Below, one piece after another: positions 1 to 6,173 of a stretch of DNA of 12,658 nt. Origin of the DNA: Halieaceae bacterium (GTDB taxonomy: Bacteria > Pseudomonadota > Gammaproteobacteria > Pseudomonadales > Halieaceae); contig WTJR01000156.1 of NCBI GenBank assembly GCA_011524755.1, positions 3,818 to 16,475 on the forward strand, in the 5' to 3' direction. Every line of letters starts with the position of its first letter. Position 1 is the first letter of the stretch. The notes under the pieces were generated by a model, which did no database searches, was not told the origin of the DNA, and worked only from the letters and a program-made list of their open reading frames with translations. The translations under genes and the position numbers were made by a program.

Positions 1-345
1 AATGATTTGGGCTGTTTTGCAATAAGAGAGAAGCGAAGTGGACGGCCTGCTGGCTCCTCACGATTCTATGGATACGATGAAGCCGATCGGTGTATCAGGA
101 TTGGCTACACCTTCATTGCTCGAGAGCTCTGGGGCACGTCAGCGAATCGGGAGATAAAAGAAGCGATGCTAATGCGCGCATTCAACGCGGTTGACCGGGT
201 TTTTTTTGATATCGGACCTCAAAATTACCGATCCATCGCGGCCGTTAAGAAGTTGGGTGCAGTCTTCAGTCACAACGAATCTGACAGTAAAGCGGTCTAC
301 GTGTTATCAAAGCAACAGTGGTTCAAAACCTCCAGTGTTTCTTAA
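1..345 (+). CDS. GNAT family N-acetyltransferase, C-terminal part (5' truncated by window edge)
   Basis: The frame is open from base 1, so the true start lies outside the window; 114 residues are visible, ending at TAA 343-345. The segment reads like the C-terminal half of a RimJ/RimL-style GNAT domain: a strand with 'GSSRFYGYD', then 'IRIGYTFIARELWGT' and 'NREIKEAMLMRAF', the usual motif A/acetyl-CoA-binding region of this family, and finally 'IGPQNYRSIAAVKKLGAVF', the conserved Asn plus helix that ends the fold. Such proteins move an acetyl group from acetyl-CoA to an amine on a protein or small molecule in the cytoplasm; the substrate cannot be read from sequence. The cupin gene starts 16 bp downstream on the same strand, so co-transcription is likely. 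TTG at 7-9 would be an in-frame start but falls inside the conserved fold, so I do not take it as the real one. Confidence 0.8.
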   Translation, partial: NDLGCFAIREKRSGRPAGSSRFYGYDEADRCIRIGYTFIARELWGTSANREIKEAMLMRAFNAVDRVFFDIGPQNYRSIAAVKKLGAVFSHNESDSKAVYVLSKQQWFKTSSVS

Positions 346-361
346 GTAGAGGCATCGCTTC

Positions 362-733
362 ATGAACAAAACACCCGAGCCCATAAGCTTTGCTGAGAAG
401 TTTGACTCTTTCACCGAGCAGTGGTCACCCAAAGTGGTGGCAGAAATGAATGACTATCAATTCAAGTTGGTGCGACTCGAGGGTGATTTTGTTTGGCATG
501 ACCATCAGGACACGGATGAAACATTCATCGTCTTGGAAGGTACGTTAGTGATTGATTTTCAGGACGGTACAGTCGAGCTTGAGGCAGGTCAGATGTTGGT
601 TGTCCCTAAGGGAGTGCCGCATCGTCCGCGGGCATCAGCAGAGGCGAAGGTCCTTATCGTTGAGCCCAAGGGCGTTATCAATACAGGTGACGTTCAATCA
701 GACATGACGGCGCCACTGGATGACTGGATTTAA
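362..733 (+). CDS. Small single-domain cupin protein
   Basis: A 123-residue protein that is essentially one cupin_2 beta-barrel. Motif 1 is 'WHDHQDTDETFIVLEG' (about residues 45-60), with likely metal ligands His46, His48 and Glu53. Motif 2 is 'GQMLVVPKGVPHRP' (about 76-89), supplying the fourth ligand, His87. All four ligands are present, so the site should bind a divalent metal. Single-domain cupins of this length include isomerases, dioxygenases and small-molecule sensors, so the reaction cannot be assigned. The start is ATG 362, with a purine-rich AGAGG about 10 bases upstream. The gene begins 16 bp after the GNAT stop and ends 18 bp before the ATG of the next gene, suggesting a three-gene unit. 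There is no signal peptide, so it is cytoplasmic. Confidence 0.85.
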   Translation: MNKTPEPISFAEKFDSFTEQWSPKVVAEMNDYQFKLVRLEGDFVWHDHQDTDETFIVLEGTLVIDFQDGTVELEAGQMLVVPKGVPHRPRASAEAKVLIVEPKGVINTGDVQSDMTAPLDDWI

Positions 734-751
734 CACCGAGTAGGGGTGGGT

Positions 752-1051
752 ATGCGGTATGTGATTAATCTGTTGGCCGCTTTAGGGCTCTTTTACTCGG
801 GCTTTGTTCACACCTTCTGGGGTAACGATCCGTATCTTGGTTGGGCCATTACGATAATTGCAGCTTTCATATTGGCGGAGCCTTTGTTGGCGGTCATGGA
901 CCGTGTCGGACTCACAGGTCGGCGCCGGCGTTGGGCCGTTATTGGTACTTTTCTATTGGTGTCGTGGGTGTCGCTAGGGGTTGGGGAGCTTCCAGAGAAG
1001 ACCGAAATGATGCTGGATAACTTGCCAATGCCGAAGATAACCGGCGTTTAG
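752..1051 (+). CDS. Small integral membrane protein of unknown function
   Basis: A 99-residue protein that I do not recognise. Three hydrophobic segments are visible: residues about 2-22 (after MRYV), about 28-48 ('GWAITIIAAFILAEPLLAVM') and about 62-80 ('WAVIGTFLLVSWVSLGVG'). The last two are separated by a very basic loop (RVGLTGRRRRW) that probably faces the cytoplasm under the positive-inside rule. A short polar tail follows. I prefer ATG 752 to the in-frame GTG at 746, because AGGGG at 742-746 is then correctly spaced as a ribosome binding site. It follows the cupin gene by 18 bp on the same strand, so it probably shares its transcript, but this says little about function. Its stop codon overlaps the stop of the convergent SPOR gene by 4 bp. 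Confidence 0.7.
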   Translation: MRYVINLLAALGLFYSGFVHTFWGNDPYLGWAITIIAAFILAEPLLAVMDRVGLTGRRRRWAVIGTFLLVSWVSLGVGELPEKTEMMLDNLPMPKITGV

Positions 1052-1060
1052 TTGACGGTT
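1039..1060 (+). terminator. Weak hairpin at convergent gene ends, possible terminator
   Basis: AACCG (1039-1043) can pair with CGGTT (1056-1060) across a 12-base loop that contains both overlapping stop codons, and TT follows, giving a short T run. A 5-bp stem with a long loop is poor for an intrinsic terminator, but it is the only candidate where the left-hand + strand genes meet the SPOR gene. Confidence 0.2.
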
Positions 1061-2313
1061 TTACGAAGTCGAGCGTTACGAAAGTCACTGTCTTTGAGCT
1101 GCGCGACAATCGCATTACCTTTGGCTTCGCTCTCAATCCCAACGACTTGCACGCGGTAGAAAAGCTCACCCGATCGCGACTCCACGGCAACCTTCGCTTC
1201 CAAGCCTTGTTCCACCAACTCATTAATAACTGAGTCAGCTCGCTCTCCTTTGTCATAGGTGTCCACGAACACAAACCAGTTATTTCGCATAGGCAGCTGC
1301 TTGAGGCGAACCGGGCGTTTTGCTGCCGTCGGCGCAGCTGCCGTGGATGCGATGGTTTGTGCCTTTGAGTTTGTAGCCCTCGAAGCGCTGCTGGGTGATT
1401 CTTCAGCTTTCCCTAACCAGTAGGGCCCCGCGTTTGTTTGCGCGGACATCCATTCGGAAGCCTGCCCAGCCAAGGCCTTCGAGGCAAAGCCAGCCGCTCG
1501 AACGCGGTAGTAGTCTCGACCGTTGACTCTAGCGCTGGCTACGGAAATGTTGAGCGGTCTAAGTGTGTCTCGTAGCGCCGCTGCACGGTCGTTGGCCGTT
1601 GCGCGGGAGGTATGACTCTCTAGATTAACAAACCATGGCCCGCCAGCCTGTCTGGGTGGCTCCAGTATGGGTGACGCGGGCTTTACGGGCTGGCTGGGTG
1701 CCGCTTCTTGTCGTTGAGCGATCGCTTTGGCCGCTCGCTCGGCCTCCCGATTTTTGAGCAACTCGTTTTCCTCGGTGAGCGCTTCGGTTTGTGCTCTCAG
1801 AGACGCGATCTCGGTTCGGAGTGCTTCGTTGTCTGCTGCTAGTGCAGTGTCTTCCGACGCCTTTTCATTCTCCACTCGTTGCAGTGATCGAATGGTGTCT
1901 TTGAGGTCGGCAATTTCCGCACGGTTGGAGCTTTGCGTATCGACCCATAGACCGGTCATGGCGGCAGCGGCAACAAATCCGATAACGGCAAGAGCCCATG
2001 GCATTTTGGCACTACCGCTGGCAGATTTAGCGGTAGCCGTGTGATCGGTTAGGAGTGCGGCGGAGTCACTAACGTCGTCGGTATAATCCTCATCGTCATC
2101 CTCTTCCACGTCGTCACTGTCATTCGCCGTGACGTCATCTGAGTCCGAGTCCATATCGCTGGCAGGGGGTACCTCGAAGTCATCATCCTCCACCCAATCG
2201 GTACTCTCGTCGATGTCATCTTCGTAGTTGTCAGATGATTTCGGCTTCATCCCTTCCGACCAGTCAGCTGGTGGCGTGAGTACGCGTTTCTTATCGTCGT
2301 CGTTGTCGTCCAT
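1048..2313 (-). CDS. Bitopic tandem-SPOR-domain protein with acidic N-terminus
   Basis: 421 residues, read as a type II single-pass inner-membrane protein. Residues 1-95 are cytoplasmic and extremely acidic: 38 of the first 90 are Asp or Glu. A transmembrane helix lies at about 104-124 ('MPWALAVIGFVAAAAMTGLWV'). A periplasmic Glu/Ala/Leu-rich heptad-like region at about 130-200 should form a coiled coil, followed by a Pro-rich linker. Two SPOR repeats follow, at about 226-302 ('WFVNLESH...YYRVRAAGF') and 345-419 ('WFVFVDTY...FYRVQVVGI'), joined by an Ala/Ser/Lys linker. SPOR domains bind glycan strands lacking stem peptides at division septa, and FtsN, DamX and DedD share this topology, so a cell-envelope or division role is inferred. 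Two SPOR domains and the acidic tail make it unlike those three, so I give no gene symbol. The start is fixed by AGGAGG at 2326-2321, seven bases before the ATG. Confidence 0.85.
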   Translation of the reverse strand: MDDNDDDKKRVLTPPADWSEGMKPKSSDNYEDDIDESTDWVEDDDFEVPPASDMDSDSDDVTANDSDDVEEDDDEDYTDDVSDSAALLTDHTATAKSASGSAKMPWALAVIGFVAAAAMTGLWVDTQSSNRAEIADLKDTIRSLQRVENEKASEDTALAADNEALRTEIASLRAQTEALTEENELLKNREAERAAKAIAQRQEAAPSQPVKPASPILEPPRQAGGPWFVNLESHTSRATANDRAAALRDTLRPLNISVASARVNGRDYYRVRAAGFASKALAGQASEWMSAQTNAGPYWLGKAEESPSSASRATNSKAQTIASTAAAPTAAKRPVRLKQLPMRNNWFVFVDTYDKGERADSVINELVEQGLEAKVAVESRSGELFYRVQVVGIESEAKGNAIVAQLKDSDFRNARLRKTVN

Positions 2314-2411
2314 GGTCTGCCCTCCTACACCTTATGAGAGATTAGCAGAAAGCCCAGATAAACGCGGTGTGTAGGCCGTCGTAAATGGCGCTTTCTAGTA
2401 CACTGTATCCC
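2314..2411. promoter_or_regulatory. Divergent promoter region between the SPOR gene and uvrD
   Basis: This 98-bp gap separates two genes read away from each other, so it must hold promoters for both. I see no good -35/-10 pair: TAATCT (minus strand, about 2345-2340) and TACACT (plus strand, 2399-2404) are only loose -10 matches. E. coli uvrD is SOS-controlled, but no CTGT-N8-ACAG LexA box is present; only an isolated CTGTAT half-site (2403-2408) occurs. Confidence 0.5.
2321..2326 (-). promoter_or_regulatory. Strong Shine-Dalgarno of the tandem-SPOR gene
   Basis: AGGAGG on the minus strand, seven bases before the ATG at 2313. It is the best match to the anti-SD consensus in the window and fixes the start of the SPOR gene. 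Confidence 0.75.
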
Positions 2412-4568
2412 ATGGATGTGTCAGATATTCTTGATGGCCTCAACGAGGCGCAGCGTGCGGCGGTAGCGGCAGAGCAAGGTAATCAACTGGTGCTGGCGGG
2501 CGCAGGGTCGGGTAAGACACGTGTGCTGGTGCACCGCATTGCCTGGCTCATCAGAGCGGAGGGTCTTTCGCCTTACTCTGTCATGGCCGTGACCTTCACC
2601 AATAAGGCCGCTCGAGAGATGCGGGGCCGGATTGAAGAAATGCTTGGGCGGCCGACGCATGGTCTATGGATTGGTACATTCCATGGTCTGGCGCACCGCC
2701 TCCTGCAAACCCACTGGGCTGAAGCAGGACTTCCCCAAAATTTCCAGATACTTGATAGCGATGATCAGCTGAGACTCGTCAAGCGTGTTTGTCGTGAGCT
2801 AGGCCTCGATGAGTCGAAGTGGCCGCCAAGGCAGGCGCAGTGGTTCATCAATGGTCAAAAAGACGAAGGCTTACGCGCCCAACATATTGAGCCGCCCATG
2901 GGCGATCTTTACACCAAAACGATGGTGCGCATTTACGAGGCTTACGAGGCGGCTTGCCAGCGCGGCGGCTTGGTCGATTTTGCTGAGCTTTTACTGCGTG
3001 CCCACGAACTCTGGTTGAAGTCGCCGGAGACCCTGGCGCATTACCAAGAGCGCTTCAATATTTTGCTGGTGGATGAGTTCCAGGACACGAACTCCATTCA
3101 ATATGCCTGGCTGAGAGTACTTGCTGGCGATGCAATCCCGGTTGTTGCCGTGGGTGACGACGATCAGTCCATCTATGGATGGCGTGGCGCAAAGATTGAA
3201 AATATCCAGCGATTTACCCAAGACTTTATGGGCACCCAAACCGTTCGTCTCGAGCAGAATTATCGTTCAACTAAGACGATTCTTGATGCGGCCAACGGCG
3301 TGATATCGCACAACGCAGGTCGGTTGGGTAAGGACCTATGGACGGATGGTGAGGACGGCGATCCCATTAAGCTTTACGCCGGCTTCAACGAACAAGACGA
3401 GGCGCGGTTTATTGTCGAGCAGATTCAGTCGTGGACTGATGAGGGCAATCCGCGCAAGTCCAGCGCCATTTTGTATCGATCAAACGCGCAGTCGCGTGTG
3501 ATTGAAGAAGCACTTATCCGTGTGGGACTCCCCTACCGCATTTATGGCGGGCAGCGCTTCTACGAGCGCCTCGAGATTCGCAACGCGCTGGCGTACATGC
3601 GATTGATCATTGGCCGCGGAGACGACCCTGCTCTCGAGCGCATTATCAATACGCCTACCCGGGGTATCGGCAGTAAGACGGTCGACGATTTACGCGCGAT
3701 CGCTCGGGAAAACAATGTATCGATGTGGCAGGCAATCGGGCTTGCCCAACAAAACGGTTTGCTTGGGTCGAGAGCGCGATCATCACTGGCGGGATTTGCT
3801 GCCTTAATTAACGAGCTGGATAGCGAGACGGTAGAGCTTCCCCTTGAGGAAATGGTGGAACACGTCATCCATCGAACGGGTTTGATTGAATTTCACAAGG
3901 CAGAGAAGGGGGAGCGCGGACAGGCGCGGGTGGAGAACCTCGAAGAACTGGTTTCCGCGGCTAAAACCTTTAGAGCGGAGGACGATTCGTTGTCTCCACT
4001 TCAGCAGTTTCTCGATAGTGCTGCGCTTGATGCGGGTGACAGCCAAGCTGACCCTTACGAAGACAGTGTACAAATGATGACGCTGCACTCCGCAAAAGGC
4101 CTAGAGTTTCCGCTCGTTATCTTGGCTGGACTGGAAGAGAACTTATTTCCGCACCGAATGTCGGTAGAGGAGCCAGGCCGCTTGGAGGAAGAGCGGCGAC
4201 TAGCTTATGTCGGTATCACCCGGGCGCAGCAACGTTTGCTAATTACCTATGCAGAGAGCCGGCGCTTGCACGGTAGCGAGACCTATAACACGCCGTCCCG
4301 CTTCGTGCGGGAAATACCTGCTGACTTAATCGAGGAAGTACGGCTCCATGGTGGATTGACTCGGCCTCTTGCCGACCGGCTGCAGCAGCCTGTGGCTGCC
4401 TCAAACGATTCGGGACTGTCTCTGGGTCAGCGTGTGACTCATCCCATGTTTGGTGAAGGCATGGTGCTCAATATCGAAGGGCGAGGTGCCAACGCGCGGA
4501 TCGAGGTAAACTTTGCTGAAGGCAGTAAGTGGTTGGTTCTGCAATACGCCAATCTTCAAGCTTTGTGA
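2412..4568 (+). CDS. uvrD: DNA helicase II, UvrD
   Basis: An SF1A 3'-5' DNA helicase of 718 residues (E. coli UvrD has 720). It unwinds DNA after nucleotide excision and mismatch repair incision and strips RecA filaments. All helicase motifs are intact: Walker A 'AGAGSGKT' (29-36, Lys35), Ia 'AVTFTNKAAREM' (59-70), II 'DEFQDT' (221-226), III 'GDDDQSIYGWRG' (248-259), IV 'LEQNYRS' (280-286), V 'MMTLHSAKGLEFPLVI' (555-570) and VI 'RRLAYVGITRAQQRL' (595-609, Arg604). The C-terminal 'GQRVTHPMFGEG' to 'LQYANLQAL' (672-718) is the Tudor-like domain that contacts RNA polymerase. I chose ATG 2412 because the protein then starts 'MDVSDILDGLN', aligning with E. coli UvrD 'MDVSYLLDSLN'. ATG 2385 is in frame and would add nine residues. 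Neither start has a clear SD. The dctP gene follows after seven bases. Confidence 0.97.
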   Translation: MDVSDILDGLNEAQRAAVAAEQGNQLVLAGAGSGKTRVLVHRIAWLIRAEGLSPYSVMAVTFTNKAAREMRGRIEEMLGRPTHGLWIGTFHGLAHRLLQTHWAEAGLPQNFQILDSDDQLRLVKRVCRELGLDESKWPPRQAQWFINGQKDEGLRAQHIEPPMGDLYTKTMVRIYEAYEAACQRGGLVDFAELLLRAHELWLKSPETLAHYQERFNILLVDEFQDTNSIQYAWLRVLAGDAIPVVAVGDDDQSIYGWRGAKIENIQRFTQDFMGTQTVRLEQNYRSTKTILDAANGVISHNAGRLGKDLWTDGEDGDPIKLYAGFNEQDEARFIVEQIQSWTDEGNPRKSSAILYRSNAQSRVIEEALIRVGLPYRIYGGQRFYERLEIRNALAYMRLIIGRGDDPALERIINTPTRGIGSKTVDDLRAIARENNVSMWQAIGLAQQNGLLGSRARSSLAGFAALINELDSETVELPLEEMVEHVIHRTGLIEFHKAEKGERGQARVENLEELVSAAKTFRAEDDSLSPLQQFLDSAALDAGDSQADPYEDSVQMMTLHSAKGLEFPLVILAGLEENLFPHRMSVEEPGRLEEERRLAYVGITRAQQRLLITYAESRRLHGSETYNTPSRFVREIPADLIEEVRLHGGLTRPLADRLQQPVAASNDSGLSLGQRVTHPMFGEGMVLNIEGRGANARIEVNFAEGSKWLVLQYANLQAL

Positions 4569-4570
4569 GG
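4567..4570 (+). promoter_or_regulatory. dctP ribosome binding site overlapping the uvrD stop
   Basis: GAGG lies five bases before the dctP ATG (4576), and its first two bases are the last two of the uvrD TGA stop (4566-4568). This geometry favours translational coupling: ribosomes finishing uvrD would clear or directly reload on the dctP site. Confidence 0.6.
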
Positions 4571-4575
4571 CTTAG

Positions 4576-5730
4576 ATGAAAGAGAGAACGCTGTTACCGG
4601 TAGCCGTTGTAGGTCTTTTACTGCTCTGGGTTGGAACACTGGCACTCTGGGCTGTTGAAGCTCAAATGACCGACGATGAAGCGGGTCCCCGTGTCAGCGG
4701 AAGTGAAACCAGTATCGAATGGAAGCTAGTGACCACCTGGCCTAAGGGGTTACCGGGCCTTGGATCGGCCCCAGAAAACTTTGCGCGTCGCGTGGGTGAA
4801 ATGAGCAATGGCCGATTGACGGTCCGAGTTTACGGTGCGGGTGAGGTCGTGCCCCCGTTCGAGGTGTTTGATGCGGTCTCTCAGGGCGTAGCGGAAATGG
4901 GACACGGCGCCTCCTACTATTGGAAAGGCAAGATTCCCTCATCCGTGTTTTACACCGCTGTTCCTTTTGGTATGACCGCGCAGGAAATGAACGGTTGGTT
5001 GCATTATGGCGGCGGGCTTGAGCTATGGCGCGAGCTTTATGCCCCGTTCGGCGTGCGGCCATTTGCCGGCGGATCAACCGGGGTTCAAATGGCCGGCTGG
5101 TTCAACAGAGAGTTGAAGTCGGCGAGTGATCTTGATGGTCTCAAGATGCGCATACCGGGCCTCGCTGGTGAGGTATTTGCCGCATCGGGGGGCACCGCTG
5201 TTCGATTGGCGGGTGGTGAAATCTATACATCAATGCAGACAGGTGTCATCGACGCTGTCGAGTGGGTTGGGCCCTATAACGATCGCACGCTGGGTCTGAT
5301 GGAGGTGGCTGAGTACTACTATTACCCGGGTTGGCATGAGCCGGGTGCGATGCTTGAGTTCACGGTAAATCAGGCGGCCTTCGATCGCTTGCCCGCGGAC
5401 CTCCAAGCCATTGTTGAAGGCGCAGCGAGAGCCACAAATCAGGACATGCTCGACGAGTTCACTGCGCGCAACAATGAGTCCCTCACGACGCTATTAGAAG
5501 AGCATTCAACCAAGCTACGGCCATTGCCTGATGATGTTATGGACGTGCTTCACAGTAATGCCGTGATTGCCTTAGAAGAGCTCAAGAAAGACGACCCTAT
5601 GGCGCAGAAAATTTCTGCCTCTTATGAGGCGTTTTTAGACGGTGTTCGGACGTATCACGAGATCTCTGAGCGCGCCTACCTCAATGCTCGAGATCGAGTG
5701 TTACCGCCTATCACGTTTACTGACCAGTAA
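4576..5730 (+). CDS. dctP: TRAP transporter substrate-binding protein, DctP/TakP-like
   Basis: 384 residues; the periplasmic receptor of a tripartite ATP-independent transporter. The N-terminus is Lys-Glu-Arg plus about 20 hydrophobic residues (6-27), then 'VEA-Q', so either a signal peptide cut near residue 29 or an uncleaved anchor. The mature domain starts at 'WKLVTTWPKGLPGLG' (49-63), typical of the DctP family subgroup that includes Rhodobacter sphaeroides TakP. Ligand-site residues, recalled from TakP and not aligned by program, appear conserved: Gln171 in 'GVQMAGWF', Arg192 in 'LKMRIPG' (the family's carboxylate-binding Arg), and Glu229-Trp230 in 'VEWVGPYND', which in TakP help hold a 2-oxoacid with Na+. 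A 2-oxo acid such as pyruvate, or a related hydroxy acid, is therefore the favoured substrate, by inference. It is coupled to uvrD rather than to dctQM, which lie on the other strand. The last 14 bases overlap the thioesterase gene. Confidence 0.92.
   Translation: MKERTLLPVAVVGLLLLWVGTLALWAVEAQMTDDEAGPRVSGSETSIEWKLVTTWPKGLPGLGSAPENFARRVGEMSNGRLTVRVYGAGEVVPPFEVFDAVSQGVAEMGHGASYYWKGKIPSSVFYTAVPFGMTAQEMNGWLHYGGGLELWRELYAPFGVRPFAGGSTGVQMAGWFNRELKSASDLDGLKMRIPGLAGEVFAASGGTAVRLAGGEIYTSMQTGVIDAVEWVGPYNDRTLGLMEVAEYYYYPGWHEPGAMLEFTVNQAAFDRLPADLQAIVEGAARATNQDMLDEFTARNNESLTTLLEEHSTKLRPLPDDVMDVLHSNAVIALEELKKDDPMAQKISASYEAFLDGVRTYHEISERAYLNARDRVLPPITFTDQ
5717..5730. repeat. 14-bp inverted repeat formed by two overlapping stop regions
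   Basis: TTACTG-AC-CAGTAA is a 6+2+6 inverted repeat that exactly spans the overlap of the convergent dctP and thioesterase genes. Each strand ends in CAG-TAA, so DctP ends Thr-Asp-Gln and the thioesterase ends Thr-Gly-Gln. In RNA it could fold into at most a 5-bp, AT-rich stem with a 4-base loop and no U-run, so it is weak as a terminator. Confidence 0.6.
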
Positions 5731-6112
5731 TCGTTCGCGTACGTTTCGCGTTATCGATGGCGACATAGATGAACTCGCCCTCGGTCACCTTAATTGGCTC
5801 GCCGTCGTGTTGGGAGTTGATCCACACCTCGATGAGCACACGCACTGAGCTCCGACCAATGTCGAGAATGTCGCAGTAACAGGTCACCACGGCACCGACG
5901 TGGACTGGGGTGAGAAACGACATGCCCTGTATCGCGACCGTTGCGACACGGCCGCCCGCTACCTCTGACGCCGCAACGCCACCTGCAATGTCCATTTGCG
6001 ACAGCAGCCATCCACCAAAAATATCACCATTTGCGTTGGTGTCCGCAGGCATGGCAACCGTTTGCAGTGCGAGCTCGCCCTGTGGTCTTGGTGTTTCATC
6101 AATCGGATTCAC
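5717..6112 (-). CDS. yciA: Acyl-CoA thioesterase, YciA family (single hotdog domain)
   Basis: 131 residues, one hotdog fold. It hydrolyses acyl-CoA esters to free acid and CoA in the cytoplasm; E. coli and Haemophilus YciA have a broad chain-length range. The core 'LQTVAMPADTNANGDIFGGWLLSQMDIAGG' (16-45) is nearly the YciA sequence, with the family Asn-Gly-Asp and the acidic Asp41 expected at the active site. The pattern 'RVATVAIQGMSFLTPVHVGAVVTCYCDI' (55-82) is the family's central strand region, and 'VTEGEFIYVAID' is the last strand. The start is GTG 6112, with AGGAG (6123-6119) six bases upstream. An ATG at 6117 is out of frame and hits a stop at its third codon. The gene follows dctM on the same strand after 61 bp and may be co-transcribed with it. 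A metabolic link to the transporter is possible but unproven. Confidence 0.93.
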   Translation of the reverse strand: MNPIDETPRPQGELALQTVAMPADTNANGDIFGGWLLSQMDIAGGVAASEVAGGRVATVAIQGMSFLTPVHVGAVVTCYCDILDIGRSSVRVLIEVWINSQHDGEPIKVTEGEFIYVAIDNAKRTRTITGQ

Positions 6113-6118
6113 CGCATT

Positions 6119-6123
6119 CTCCT
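6119..6123 (-). promoter_or_regulatory. Ribosome binding site deciding the GTG start of yciA
   Basis: AGGAG sits six bases before GTG 6112 but only one base before an out-of-frame ATG (6117). The spacing, the intact reading frame and homology all select the GTG. Confidence 0.65.
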
Positions 6124-6173
6124 GGAGTCAGTGAGGGTGTGTCAGGGATGTACCGTTTATTGGCTATGTCAGA

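Noticed and set aside
1727..2044. Open frame of about 105 codons on the + strand inside the SPOR gene
   Set aside because: It is a Ser/Ala/Arg-rich shadow of the antisense frame of the coiled-coil region, with no family resemblance.
2055..2313. Repetitive-looking GAT/GAC/GAA-rich DNA that might be a tandem repeat
   Set aside because: It simply encodes the acidic Asp/Glu tail of the SPOR protein; I could not find a fixed repeat unit.
2385..2411. Upstream in-frame ATG giving a UvrD nine residues longer
   Set aside because: The extra residues do not match the family, while 'MDVSDILDGLN' from ATG 2412 aligns with the E. coli start. It has no better ribosome binding site.
2399..2420. Possible LexA (SOS) box upstream of uvrD, because E. 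coli uvrD has one
   Set aside because: Only the half-site CTGTAT is present; the second half ACAG is missing at the required eight-base spacing.
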